Shown piece by piece: positions 7,713 to 15,388 of a stretch of DNA of 28,702 bases (positions are counted from its first letter, which is position 1; each line of letters starts with the position of its first letter). Source of the stretch: DASSJF01 sp035934535 (GTDB lineage Bacteria > Sysuimicrobiota > Sysuimicrobiia > Sysuimicrobiales > Segetimicrobiaceae); contig DASYXS010000043.1 of NCBI GenBank assembly GCA_035934535.1, positions 1-28,702 of the forward strand, given 5' to 3'. Under the pieces are notes generated by a model. The model saw nothing but the letters and a program-made list of their open reading frames with translations. It was not told the origin of the DNA and did no database searches. The translations under genes were made by a program, and so were the position numbers.

Positions 7713-8666
7713 ATGGCTGATCGGGCGCAGTTTGTGTGGTTCGACGGCAAGATCGTGCCCTGGGAGGACGCGAAGGTCCACGTATCGACCGCGACGGTGC
7801 TGCGCGGCGCCAACATTTTCGAGGGCGTCCGCGCGTACTGGAACGACGCCGGGCGCGAGCTCTACATCTTCCGCAACGCCGATCACATGGCGCGGCTGTG
7901 GAACTCCGCGAAGATCATGCGCATGCCGGTGCCGTGGTCGGCGGACGAGCTGACCCAGGCCGAAATCGAGGTCATCCGGGCGAACAAGTTCCAGGGGACC
8001 GTCTGGTTCCGCCTGACGCTGTACGTCGGGGAGGAGGAGCAGAGCGGCTCCGCCCAGGCCGGCAAGGAGCCGACCGGCGGCTTCATCGTGCCGCGGCTGG
8101 CGCCGCACTCCAAGGGCATCAGCGACGGGGTCGACTCGTGCGTGAGCTCGTGGCAGCGCATCTCGGACGTCTCGTTCCCGCCGCGCGTGAAGTCCGGCGC
8201 GAACTACCACAACTCCCGCTTCGCCTGGACGGAGGCGCGCCTGAACGGCTACAACGGATCGCCGGTGATGCTGAACGAGCGCGGCAAGGTGTCCGAGGGA
8301 CCCGGGGCGTGTTTCATGATGATCCGCGGCGGCCGGCTCGTCACGCCGCCGATCACCGCGAACATCCTCGAGTCGATCACGCGCACGACCGTGCTCGAGC
8401 TCGCGCGCGATGTGCTGCGGATTCCGGTCGAGGAGCGCGAGGTCGACCGGACTGAGCTCTACATCGCCGACGAGGCGTTCTTCTGCGGCAGCGGCGCCGA
8501 GGTCACGCCGGTCAACTCCATCGATCACTACCCGATCGGCTCCGGCCGGCCCGGGCCGCTGACCCGCAAGCTTCAGGAGACGTACTTCTCCGTCGCGGAG
8601 GGCCGCGTGCCGGAATACCGGCACTGGCTCACGCCCGTGTACAAGCCGGTGGCCGCGCGGGCCTGA
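7713..8666 (+). CDS. Branched-chain amino acid aminotransferase-like protein (class IV PLP)
   Basis: A 317-residue cytosolic fold-type IV aminotransferase, best matching the IlvE group that interconverts Leu, Ile and Val with their 2-oxo acids. The PLP lysine is K160 in RVKSGANYHNS, followed by AWTEARLNGYN and the phosphate-binding KVSEGPGACFMMIRGGRLVTPP segment, then ITRTTVLELARD. FFCGSGAEVTPV near the C-terminus matches the family's GTAAEVTPV-type cofactor loop. D-amino-acid transaminase and aminodeoxychorismate lyase share the fold, but the length and the SGANYHNS and GAEVTPV segments favour the branched-chain type. ATG 7713 has GGAGG 11 bp upstream. It appears to be a single-gene unit, ending just before a hairpin. 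Confidence 0.88.
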   Translation: MADRAQFVWFDGKIVPWEDAKVHVSTATVLRGANIFEGVRAYWNDAGRELYIFRNADHMARLWNSAKIMRMPVPWSADELTQAEIEVIRANKFQGTVWFRLTLYVGEEEQSGSAQAGKEPTGGFIVPRLAPHSKGISDGVDSCVSSWQRISDVSFPPRVKSGANYHNSRFAWTEARLNGYNGSPVMLNERGKVSEGPGACFMMIRGGRLVTPPITANILESITRTTVLELARDVLRIPVEEREVDRTELYIADEAFFCGSGAEVTPVNSIDHYPIGSGRPGPLTRKLQETYFSVAEGRVPEYRHWLTPVYKPVAARA

Positions 8667-8689
8667 GCCCGCGGCGGGAGGGCGAATGA

Positions 8690-8721
8690 CGGCGAGGGGC
8701 CTTCCACGAGGTCCCTCGCCG
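8690..8721 (+). terminator. Hairpin downstream of the class IV aminotransferase
   Basis: CGGCGAGGGGCC at 8690-8701 pairs with 8710-8721 in a 12-bp stem (one G-U pair) around an 8-base loop, starting 24 bp after the aminotransferase stop. No real T-run follows, so it may be a weak intrinsic terminator or a pause or stability element. A second hairpin, GGGGCCG / CGGCCCC with a 3-base loop, follows at 8731-8747. Confidence 0.55.
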
Positions 8722-8748
8722 GGTTGTCATGGGGCCGTCGCGGCCCCC

Positions 8749-8976
8749 GTGATCTTCGCCGGTGCCTCGTTGGTGTATTTTGGCGGGCATCCCTTCACGA
8801 CGCCGCTCCAGACCGCGATCATCTATACGTCGGCGGTGGTCGCGCTCGACCTCGTGGTGGTGGCGACCTTTCTTGAAAAGAGTTACGCGATGTTCGCCAG
8901 CGTTCTCGGGACGTGGATTCCTTTTGCGCTGATCTTCGGCGCGGCCTGCATCACCGGCGCACTCCGCGTGAAATAG
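8749..8976 (+). CDS. Small hydrophobic membrane protein of unknown function
   Basis: I do not recognise a named family. The product of about 75 residues has two clear membrane segments: one around LQTAIIYTSAVVALDLVVVATF and a second around VLGTWIPFALIFGAACITG. A short hydrophobic stretch before them ends in VYFGGHPFTTP. The start is unresolved. The frame is open from an ATG at 8686, but that ATG sits at the foot of the 8690-8721 hairpin and the extension is Pro/Gly/Arg-rich and unlike membrane sequence, so GTG 8749 is preferred; it lacks a clear ribosome-binding site. The acidic/basic turn LEKSYAMF separates the two helices. It converges on the YihY-family gene with a 30-bp gap. Confidence 0.6.
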   Translation: MIFAGASLVYFGGHPFTTPLQTAIIYTSAVVALDLVVVATFLEKSYAMFASVLGTWIPFALIFGAACITGALRVK

Positions 8977-9006
8977 CCGGCCCGGACAACCGACCGCCGG
9001 CCCGCC

Positions 9007-9966
9007 TCAGTCGCCGCCCGCGGCCAGCCGCTCCGGTATCGAGGGCGGCGCCGCGCTGGGTTCCTCCACCTCGCGAATCACGTGCGGGTACGGCGTCCAC
9101 TCCGCGACGAACTCCGCGCCGAACAAGAAGCAGCAGGCCAGCGCATACACCCAGATGATCAGGACCATGATCGCTTCGACCTGGTGGTACAGCGTCGAGT
9201 AGTCCGACACCACCGCGAGGTACCAGCCGAGTCCGATCGCGATGATGTGCCACAGCACCGCGCCCATGAGCGCGCCGAGCCAGGCATCGCGCCACCGGAT
9301 GCGGACGTTGGGCAGCATGCGGTAGCCGACCCAGAAGACGACGAACTGGGCGACCGCGGTCGTGATGGACAGGCCGCTCAGCGGGCCGCTACGCGGCAGG
9401 CGGGGGTGGCCGAGGAGCGCGCCGACCTCGCTGAACCGCAGGAACCGCATCGTATAGACGATAAGGAGCAGCATCCCGAGAAAGACGAGCAGCGACGTCG
9501 CCATCATCACGATGCCGAGCAGGAACTGGAGGTGAAAGTGCCGCCCCGGGACTTCCCAGACGCGGTTGAGCGCGACCTGGACGGCGCTGAAGACGCCGGC
9601 GGCCGCCGCGACAAGGGCGGCGGCGCCCAACCATCCAAGGCGCGCGTGCTGCGTGTAGGCGTCGCGTATCGTCCGCAACACGATGTCCGTGTCCGTGAGT
9701 CCACCGAAGAGGCGGCCCATGTTTTTGCTGACCGTTGCGGCGGGCAGGTTAAAGATGAGCTGCAGGGTCACCAGCAGCAGGATGGCCAGCGGCAGCAGTG
9801 AGAAGATGGCATAAAAACTGATGGCGGCGGCCGGGAACAGGTCGCCGTGCCGGACGAAGCGATCGACGGCGCGGACAAACGTGGCTCCGGCGCGCCGGAC
9901 GGCGGGAGCGTCGGCGGGTGCCTGCACGGCGCGAAACCGGCTCGGTATGCGCATCGCTCTCGACAT
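9007..9966 (-). CDS. YihY/virulence factor BrkB family membrane protein
   Basis: A 319-residue inner-membrane protein with about six transmembrane segments. Family marks are the N-terminal HGDLFPAAAISFYAIFSLLPLAILLL segment, the central AAAGVFSAVQVALNRVWEV, and the late WRDAWLGALMGAVLWHI followed by LIIWVYALACCFLFGAEF. Members were once called ribonuclease BN in error; the true function is unsettled, and some are linked to envelope homeostasis or transport. ATG 9966 is preceded by AAAGGA at about 6 bp on the coding strand. The N-terminal 30 residues and the C-terminal Pro/Ala-rich tail are predicted cytosolic and poorly conserved. It diverges from the beta-propeller gene across about 75 bp. 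Confidence 0.92.
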   Translation of the reverse strand: MSRAMRIPSRFRAVQAPADAPAVRRAGATFVRAVDRFVRHGDLFPAAAISFYAIFSLLPLAILLLVTLQLIFNLPAATVSKNMGRLFGGLTDTDIVLRTIRDAYTQHARLGWLGAAALVAAAAGVFSAVQVALNRVWEVPGRHFHLQFLLGIVMMATSLLVFLGMLLLIVYTMRFLRFSEVGALLGHPRLPRSGPLSGLSITTAVAQFVVFWVGYRMLPNVRIRWRDAWLGALMGAVLWHIIAIGLGWYLAVVSDYSTLYHQVEAIMVLIIWVYALACCFLFGAEFVAEWTPYPHVIREVEEPSAAPPSIPERLAAGGD

Positions 9967-9994
9967 CCGTGTCCTTTTTCCCCACTCGCGCCGT

Positions 9995-10007
9995 CGGCAG
10001 ACTGCCG
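9995..10007. promoter_or_regulatory. 13-bp palindrome in the divergent YihY / beta-propeller gap
   Basis: CGGCAGACTGCCG is a perfect dyad with a single central base, about 28 bp upstream of the YihY-family start and 37 bp upstream of the beta-propeller start. A regulator binding here could act on both genes. No regulator family can be assigned. Confidence 0.35.
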
Positions 10008-10044
10008 GTCCGATGGCGCCGGAAGCCGGAAGGAGATATATGTG

Positions 10045-11661
10045 ATGCTTAAGCGTTCACGATCCGCCCCGTGGTTCCTCGTTCTCCTGACCGTCGTGGT
10101 GGTCCTCGGGGCGGCGGGCGGGCCGGTGCCGCCCGTGCCGGCAGCCCCCGCCGGGCCGGACGCCGCGGGCATCCAGACGTTCCACTACGATCTCGCGCGT
10201 ACGGGATGGGATCCCGGCGAACATGTCCTCACGCCCGAGGCGGTCCGGTCTCGCCTGCGCCGTCTGTGGAGCGAGTCGGTGGAGGGCGACGTCTACGCCT
10301 CGCCGCTCGTCGTGCCGGGGGTCGCGGTCCACGGGCAGGCGCGGACCGTCGTGTACATCGCGACCGAGGGCGACGCCGTTTACGCCTTCGACGCGGAGAG
10401 CGGCGCGCGCGTGTGGGGCCCCGTCTCGCTCGGCACGCCCGTGCCGCGGTCGAGCCTGCCGTGCGGTAACGTCGACCCGGTCGGTATCACGAGCACACCG
10501 GTGGCCGACCATGCGTCGGGCACGCTGTTCGCCGTCGCGCAAACGACCCCGGACGGCGGACGCACGCGGTCGTATCGGATCGCCGCGCTCAGCCTCGACA
10601 CCGGCGCCGTGCGCTCGGGCTGGCCTGTGACCATCGATCCTCCCCCGTCCAACGGCCTCACGTTCGATGCCCGGCCGCAGCAGCAGCGGGGCGCCCTCAC
10701 GTTCCTGCGCGGTACGATCTACGTACCCTTTGGCGGTTATTGGGGCGACTGCGGCGACTACCACGGCTGGGTGGTGGCGGTTCCGGCCGCGTCGCCCGGC
10801 CGGCAGGAAGCCTACGCGACGCCGACCACCCGGATGGGCGGGATCTGGGCGACCGGCGGCATGTCGTCGGACGGCGAGCGCCTCTACGCCGGGACCGGCA
10901 ACAGCGATTCAAACGGGCGGATCGATTTCGGCGAGGCGGTGCTGCGGCTCGAGACATCGCCGTCGTTGCGCTTCTCCGGTTCGCCCCGCGACTTCTTTAT
11001 GCCGAGCAACTACGTGCCGCTCAACAACGGCGACATTGACCTCGGGTCCCTCACGCCGATCGTGCTGCCCGATCAGCCGGGGGCGGCGACCCCGCATCTC
11101 GTGCTGGCCGCCGGCAAGCAGGGCGTCGCCTATCTTATCAACCGCGACAACCTTGGCGCGGTCGCCAAAGGCGACGGGGTCAGCGGCGAGGGCGTCTACA
11201 GCCGCTGCGTCTTCGGTGACTGCCGGTCCGGTAACGGCCGGATCTTTTCCGCCGGCGCCTATTGGGACGGCGGGATGGCCGGGCGGTTCGTCTACCTGCC
11301 GGGAACGGGCCGCGGCGCGCAGCCGGCGCCGTGCAAGAACATGGGCGGCGTCGTCGCGCTGCGGCTCGGCGTCTCGGCGCAGTCCCACGCCTCCACGCTC
11401 GACGTCGCGTGGTGCAGCCCCGGGATGCGGGACGCCGGTGCGCCGGCCGTGACCGGCTCGGGCGCGAACGGCATCGTGTGGGTCATCGATACCGGGACCG
11501 GCACGCTCCACGCGCTCGACGCCCGCAGCGGCGCGCCGCTGTACGCGTCCGCGAACGGGGACGGGCCCGGCGCCACGCACCGGTTCATCACGCCGGCCGT
11601 ATTCGACGGCCGCGTCTACGTCGGCGCCGCGCACGCGCTCGTCGCGTACGGGCTCAAGTAG
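10045..11661 (+). CDS. Exported PQQ-like beta-propeller repeat protein
   Basis: A 538-residue protein with an N-terminal signal sequence or anchor (LKRSRS, then a hydrophobic core APWFLVLLTVVVVLGAAGG), so it is exported. The body has recurring PQQ-propeller blade signatures: GDAVYAFDAESGARVW, SYRIAALSLDTGAV, GWVVAVPAAS, GVAYLINRDN and GTLHALDARSGAPLYAS. The absence of quinoprotein dehydrogenase catalytic motifs suggests a binding or scaffold role; no substrate can be named. The mature part has six Cys, compatible with extracytoplasmic disulfides. AGGAG at 10031-10035 is a strong ribosome-binding site; GTG 10042 and ATG 10045 are both in frame, and ATG 10045 is chosen. An ATG at 10040 in another frame is followed directly by TGA. 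Confidence 0.85.
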   Translation: MLKRSRSAPWFLVLLTVVVVLGAAGGPVPPVPAAPAGPDAAGIQTFHYDLARTGWDPGEHVLTPEAVRSRLRRLWSESVEGDVYASPLVVPGVAVHGQARTVVYIATEGDAVYAFDAESGARVWGPVSLGTPVPRSSLPCGNVDPVGITSTPVADHASGTLFAVAQTTPDGGRTRSYRIAALSLDTGAVRSGWPVTIDPPPSNGLTFDARPQQQRGALTFLRGTIYVPFGGYWGDCGDYHGWVVAVPAASPGRQEAYATPTTRMGGIWATGGMSSDGERLYAGTGNSDSNGRIDFGEAVLRLETSPSLRFSGSPRDFFMPSNYVPLNNGDIDLGSLTPIVLPDQPGAATPHLVLAAGKQGVAYLINRDNLGAVAKGDGVSGEGVYSRCVFGDCRSGNGRIFSAGAYWDGGMAGRFVYLPGTGRGAQPAPCKNMGGVVALRLGVSAQSHASTLDVAWCSPGMRDAGAPAVTGSGANGIVWVIDTGTGTLHALDARSGAPLYASANGDGPGATHRFITPAVFDGRVYVGAAHALVAYGLK

Positions 11662-11696
11662 TCACGCCGGGATCGCGCGGCGCCCGGAGGGCGGGC

Positions 11697-12605
11697 CTAC
11701 GTCGCGGCCGGCACCGCCATGATCGCGGCGCGCTGGATGTCCTCGTAGCGGACTTTGGAGATGTCGAAGGCTTCAATGTTGGCGGCGAGCTTCGTGAACG
11801 TCTGATCGAATCCGGGCAGGGTCTTTCGCGCGCGCGTGAGCGGCGTCGTCCGGGCCAGGACGAAGTTCTTCACGTAGGGATGGCGCAGGCCGCGCTTTTT
11901 GAGACGCTCCACCACCCCGGCGAGCGCCTCGTCGGCCTGCATCACCAGCGCCGCGCGCTCCTCGCGCTGCCGCAGCGTCTTCGGGAAGGCGCCCCGGAGG
12001 AAGCCGTCGACGCGCCGGAGGATCGGCGCGAACGCGCCGCCGGCGAACCGCTTGTTCTTCTCGTACAGGAGGCCGAGCGTGATGTAGTACGCCGCCTCGA
12101 ATTCGAACGCGTAGTCCTCCTCGCCCCGGGACGGCTGCGCCTCGACGAGGCCGCGGTACATGCGGATGACCTCGAGCGCCTTGTCCTTCAGGTTGTGGGC
12201 CTTCTCCGTGTTGAGCGCGAGGATCTGGAATGCGACGTCGGCCTCCGGCACGACGATCGCCGGGATCATCTCCGCCTTGAGCTTGCGCATCACCTCGCGG
12301 CGGTGGTTGCCGTTCGGCGTCCAATACGTGCCGGGCTCCGGCGACATCACCACGATCGGATCCACGGCGCGGTCGAGCTTCTTCACCACGGCCTGCAGAC
12401 GCTTGACGTGCGTCGGCGAGAGGTCGCGCTGATAGGGCGTCGCCTCGACCTTGCCGGTCGGCAGCAGGCAGAAGATCTGCCAGTGCTCTCCGACCGGCTC
12501 GCGGTAGGCCGTCAGCACGTGGCCGCCGTCGCGCTCGATCTGCTCGGCCAGCGCCGCGACCTTGGCGGGCGGCGCTCCTTCAGGATAGGTGGTCCAACCG
12601 GGCAT
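11697..12605 (-). CDS. Orphan ParB-domain (ParB/Srx-fold) protein
   Basis: A 302-residue cytosolic protein. Residues about 50-125 show a ParB N-terminal-like domain: TPYQRDLSPTHVKRL, then DPIVVMS, and a box-II-like TPNGNHRREVMRKL followed by IPAIVV. In this superfamily the box II Arg/His region binds nucleotide. The C-terminal 180 residues are helical and charged with no helix-turn-helix I can recognise, unlike chromosomal ParB, and no parA neighbour exists. It is therefore not a segregation protein by context; a regulatory or nucleotide-dependent enzyme role is possible. ATG 12605 has AAGGGGGA about 5 bp upstream. It is the last gene of a minus-strand unit, 28 bp after the acetyltransferase gene. 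Confidence 0.72.
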   Translation of the reverse strand: MPGWTTYPEGAPPAKVAALAEQIERDGGHVLTAYREPVGEHWQIFCLLPTGKVEATPYQRDLSPTHVKRLQAVVKKLDRAVDPIVVMSPEPGTYWTPNGNHRREVMRKLKAEMIPAIVVPEADVAFQILALNTEKAHNLKDKALEVIRMYRGLVEAQPSRGEEDYAFEFEAAYYITLGLLYEKNKRFAGGAFAPILRRVDGFLRGAFPKTLRQREERAALVMQADEALAGVVERLKKRGLRHPYVKNFVLARTTPLTRARKTLPGFDQTFTKLAANIEAFDISKVRYEDIQRAAIMAVPAAT

Positions 12606-12633
12606 CGGGTCCCCCTTCGGCGGCGCCTCGCCC

Positions 12634-13125
12634 TCAGCGGGCGTTGGCCGGCAGCAGCCGCTCCACGATCACCACGTCGAGCCAAGCGCCGTCGAGCTTG
12701 CCGTGCTTCTCGTAGCGCCCGACCTCGCGAAAGCCCACGGACTTGAGCAGCCGCAGGCTGGCCGTGTTCTGCGGAAACACCCGGGAGACGAGCTTCCAGA
12801 ACCCCGCCCGCTCGGACTCGGCGATGAGCGCCTCCATCACGATGCGCCCGGCGCCCCGCCCCCGGGCCTCCCGCGCGACATACACCGAGAACTCCGCGAT
12901 CCCGGCGTAGCAGTCCCGCGGCCGGTAGGTCGACGTGGACGCAAACGCCAGCACCCCGCCGTCTTCCGCGACGACGACAGGATGAATCCCGTCGAACCAG
13001 CCGCGTACGTCCTCGGCGCTCCGCGGCCGGGTCTCGAAGGTGGCGACGCGGTCTTCGATGCCTTCATTATAAATCCGCGCGATCGCCTCGGCGTCGGCGG
13101 GGGTGGCGGGGCGGGTCCGCAGCAT
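12634..13125 (-). CDS. GNAT N-acetyltransferase, phosphinothricin/arsinothricin type (ArsN1-like)
   Basis: A 163-residue acetyl-CoA-dependent N-acetyltransferase. The start RPATPADAEAIARIYNEGI and the ATFETRPRSAEDV segment are the hallmark of the PAT/YwnH group. The acetyl-CoA loop is ARGRGAGR, and AEFSVYVA, the GFWKLVSRVFPQN segment and the late GRYEKHGKLDGAWLDVVIVERLL match the family strongly. Members acetylate the free amino group of phosphinothricin, methionine sulfoximine or arsinothricin, all glutamate analogues that inhibit glutamine synthetase. From memory, the wording of the motifs is closest to the group named ArsN1 family A, but this cannot be confirmed here. It sits 3 bp after the SDR gene and downstream of a glutamine-synthetase relative. 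Confidence 0.87.
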   Translation of the reverse strand: MLRTRPATPADAEAIARIYNEGIEDRVATFETRPRSAEDVRGWFDGIHPVVVAEDGGVLAFASTSTYRPRDCYAGIAEFSVYVAREARGRGAGRIVMEALIAESERAGFWKLVSRVFPQNTASLRLLKSVGFREVGRYEKHGKLDGAWLDVVIVERLLPANAR

Positions 13126-13128
13126 GGA

Positions 13129-13896
13129 TCAGAAGTAATTCGACGTAATGCCGCCGTCGACGACCATGACGGCGCCGTTCACCCAGGCCGCCTCGTCCGA
13201 CGCCAGGTACAGCGCCATGTTGACGATGTCCTCGGGCCGGCCGAACCGGCCGGCCGGGATCCGATCCAGACGCTTCTTCTTTTCCGCGGGGTTGGTGAGC
13301 AGCCACGACATGAGCAGCGGCGTCTCGATGGGCCCCGGGGCGATCGCGTTGGTCCGGATGTGCTTCGGGCCGAACTGCACGGCGAGCGACTTGGTGAGGG
13401 CGATCACGCCGCCCTTGCTGGCCGTGTACGCGTCCTGGGGCACCGTGCAGCCGACAAGCGCGACGAACGACGCGACGTTGACGATCGAGCCGCCTCCGGC
13501 GCGCAGCAGCTCCGGGATCGCGTGCTTGCAGCAGAGGTAGATGCCCTTGAGGTTGACCGCCATCACGCGGTCCCAGACCTCCTCGCTGACGTCCACCACG
13601 GAGCCGTCGTCGGCCGGAAAGATACCGGCGTTGTTGTAGAGCACGTCGAGGCGCCCGAAGGCCTGGACGCCCCGGCGGACCAGCGCCTGCACGTCCCGCT
13701 CCCGCGCGACGTCCGCCGTCACGAACGCGGCCTCGCCGCCGGCGCGCGCGACCTCTGAGGCGGCCGCTTCCCCCGCGTCCTGCGACACGTCGGCGAGGAC
13801 GACGCGGGCGCCCTCGCGCGCGAACACCTGCGCGGCGAGCCGGCCCATGCCGCTGCCGGCACCTGTGATCAGGGCGACCTTGCCGTCGAGGCGCAT
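13129..13896 (-). CDS. SDR-family NAD(P)-dependent oxidoreductase
   Basis: A 255-residue classical short-chain dehydrogenase/reductase. The Rossmann motif is TGAGSGMG (11-18), an Asp after the second strand (VVLADVS) favours NAD over NADP, and NNAG is at 88-91. The catalytic set is N115, S143, Y157 and K161 (YTASK). The C-terminal PEDIVNMALYLASDEAAWVNG and DGG motifs are intact. The substrate is unknown; family members oxidise or reduce alcohol, ketone and hydroxy-acid groups. The ATG at 13896 overlaps the stop of the glutamine-synthetase-like gene by one base (TGATG), so translation is coupled. The frame is open upstream to 14145, but only as a shadow of that gene. Confidence 0.92.
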   Translation of the reverse strand: MRLDGKVALITGAGSGMGRLAAQVFAREGARVVLADVSQDAGEAAASEVARAGGEAAFVTADVARERDVQALVRRGVQAFGRLDVLYNNAGIFPADDGSVVDVSEEVWDRVMAVNLKGIYLCCKHAIPELLRAGGGSIVNVASFVALVGCTVPQDAYTASKGGVIALTKSLAVQFGPKHIRTNAIAPGPIETPLLMSWLLTNPAEKKKRLDRIPAGRFGRPEDIVNMALYLASDEAAWVNGAVMVVDGGITSNYF

Positions 13897-15278
13897 CACG
13901 TCCGCTCGAAGTTGCGGGCGAGTTCCCAGGTGGTCACGGCGCGGTCGTACGCCTCCTGCTCGAGGTGCGCCGTATGCAGGTAGTGGTCGACGGCGCGGTC
14001 GCCGAACGCCTCCCGCGCCATCTCGCTTCGCTCGAGCGCGGCCGTCGCGTCGCGGAGCGTGCGCGGGATGCGGGGCAGATCGGGCGCGCGGTAGGCGTCG
14101 CCCTCGAACATCTCGGGCGGCTCGAGGCGCCGCTCGATGCCCCACAGGCCGGCCGCGAGCGTGGCCGCGAACATGAGGTAGGGATTCGCGTCGGCGCCGG
14201 GGATGCGGTTCTCGACGCGGAGGCCGTCGCCGTGGCCCACGACGCGGAAGCCGCAGGTCCGGTTGTCGTGGCTCCAGACCGCCGCGACCGGCGCGAACGT
14301 TCCCGCCATGTACCGCTTATACGAGTTGATGTAGGGCGCGAAGAAGTACGCCAGCTCGCGCGCCCCGGCGAGGAGCCCGCCGAGGAAGTGCCGGAATAGC
14401 GGCGACATGCCGAGCGGTTGCGCCCCCTCCTCCCAGAAGAGGTTGCGGTGTTCGTCGCGGTCCCACAGGCTGGTGTGGAGGTGGCACGAGGAGCCGGCGA
14501 GGTCGGCCCGCCACTTGGCCATGAACGTGATCGCCACGTCGTTGAGCGCGGCGATCTCCTTCGTGCCGTGCTTGAAGACCGTATGCCGGTCCGCCATCTC
14601 CACCGGCGCCGCGTACCGGAGATTCAGCTCGTGCTGCCCCGGACCCCATTCGCCCTTGCTGAACTCGACCGGCACGCCCGCGGCGTCGAGCCCGTTGCGG
14701 ATCTGGCGCACGAGCCATTCCTCGTTCGTGCCCTGCTGGATGTGATAGTCCTCGATGTACCGGCCGTACGGCTCCAGGTCGTTGAAGTGCTTGCGCTGCG
14801 CGCTCGCGTAAGATTCCCGGAAAATGTAGAACTCGAGCTCCGACGCGACCATCGCCGCATATCCGCGCTCGCGGGCGCGCTCGACCTGCCGGCGAAGGAT
14901 CTGCCGCGGCGATTCCTCGACCGGGGCGCCGTCGTCGTGCGCAAGATCGCACAGCACGAGCGCCGTGCGCTCGAGCCACGGGATCCGTCTGAGCGTGTCG
15001 AAGTCGGGCCGCATGTGGAGATCGTGATAGCCGCTGTCCCAGCTGGTGAGCCGGTAGCCGGGCAGGGGCTCCATCTCGACGTCCACCCCGAGGAGATAGC
15101 TGCACGCGTGGGCGCCGCTTTCCGCCACCTGATCGAGAAAGAACCGCCCGGTGACGCGCTTCCCCATCAGGCGGCCCTGCATGTCGACCATCGCGGCGAT
15201 GACGGTGTCGATCTCGCCGGACGCGACGAGCGATCGCAGTTCGCCGAGCGTCAAGAGACCGCGCACGGTGTCGCTCAT
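13896..15278 (-). CDS. Glutamine synthetase family protein (gamma-glutamyl-amine ligase type)
   Basis: A 460-residue ATP-dependent ligase of the glutamine synthetase fold. Metal- and substrate-binding motifs are complete: SELEFYIF (E147, E149), GEWGPGQHELN (E210, E217), SCHLHTSLW (H266, H268), SYKRY (about 319-323), NRTCGFR (N339, R340) and ENRIPGADANPYL (E356, R358). The short N-terminal beta-grasp domain and the CHLHTSLW variant place it among PuuA/GlnA3-like paralogues, which gamma-glutamylate polyamines, ethanolamine or other amines, rather than housekeeping GlnA. The lack of a KPGGYFPV-type adenylylation tail agrees. ATG 15278 has GAGGA about 8 bp upstream. It heads a four-gene minus-strand unit and diverges from the cysteine-synthase-like gene across 119 bp. 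Confidence 0.9.
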   Translation of the reverse strand: MSDTVRGLLTLGELRSLVASGEIDTVIAAMVDMQGRLMGKRVTGRFFLDQVAESGAHACSYLLGVDVEMEPLPGYRLTSWDSGYHDLHMRPDFDTLRRIPWLERTALVLCDLAHDDGAPVEESPRQILRRQVERARERGYAAMVASELEFYIFRESYASAQRKHFNDLEPYGRYIEDYHIQQGTNEEWLVRQIRNGLDAAGVPVEFSKGEWGPGQHELNLRYAAPVEMADRHTVFKHGTKEIAALNDVAITFMAKWRADLAGSSCHLHTSLWDRDEHRNLFWEEGAQPLGMSPLFRHFLGGLLAGARELAYFFAPYINSYKRYMAGTFAPVAAVWSHDNRTCGFRVVGHGDGLRVENRIPGADANPYLMFAATLAAGLWGIERRLEPPEMFEGDAYRAPDLPRIPRTLRDATAALERSEMAREAFGDRAVDHYLHTAHLEQEAYDRAVTTWELARNFERT

Positions 15279-15364
15279 GGGAGCGTCCTCTTCAGCGCCG
15301 CGCGCGCGAACCCTCCACTCTGCCGGGCGCGGCCCGCCGGGCCGGGACCGCGGCGCTCTTAAAT

Positions 15365-15388
15365 GGAAGGCGCGTTCCCGCCTGGAAC
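15365..15388. promoter_or_regulatory. Alternating GGAA/TTCC half-sites in the divergent gap
   Basis: In the 119-bp gap between the glutamine-synthetase-like gene and the cysteine-synthase-like gene, GGAA (15365), TTCC (15375) and GGAA (15384) alternate about ten bases apart. The inner pair forms GTTCC-CGCCT-GGAAC. This helical-turn spacing suggests an operator, though the last GGAAC may simply be a weak ribosome-binding site. TTAAAT just upstream (about 15359-15364) is a weak -10 candidate. Confidence 0.3.

Noticed and set aside
8977..9006. A GCCGG/CCGGC inverted repeat in the convergent gap before the YihY-family gene
   Set aside because: The stem is only about five pairs and has no T-run, no better than chance at this GC content.
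11662..11696. A possible bidirectional terminator between the beta-propeller and ParB-domain genes
   Set aside because: Only a five-pair CCGGG/CCCGG stem with no T-run on either side could be found.
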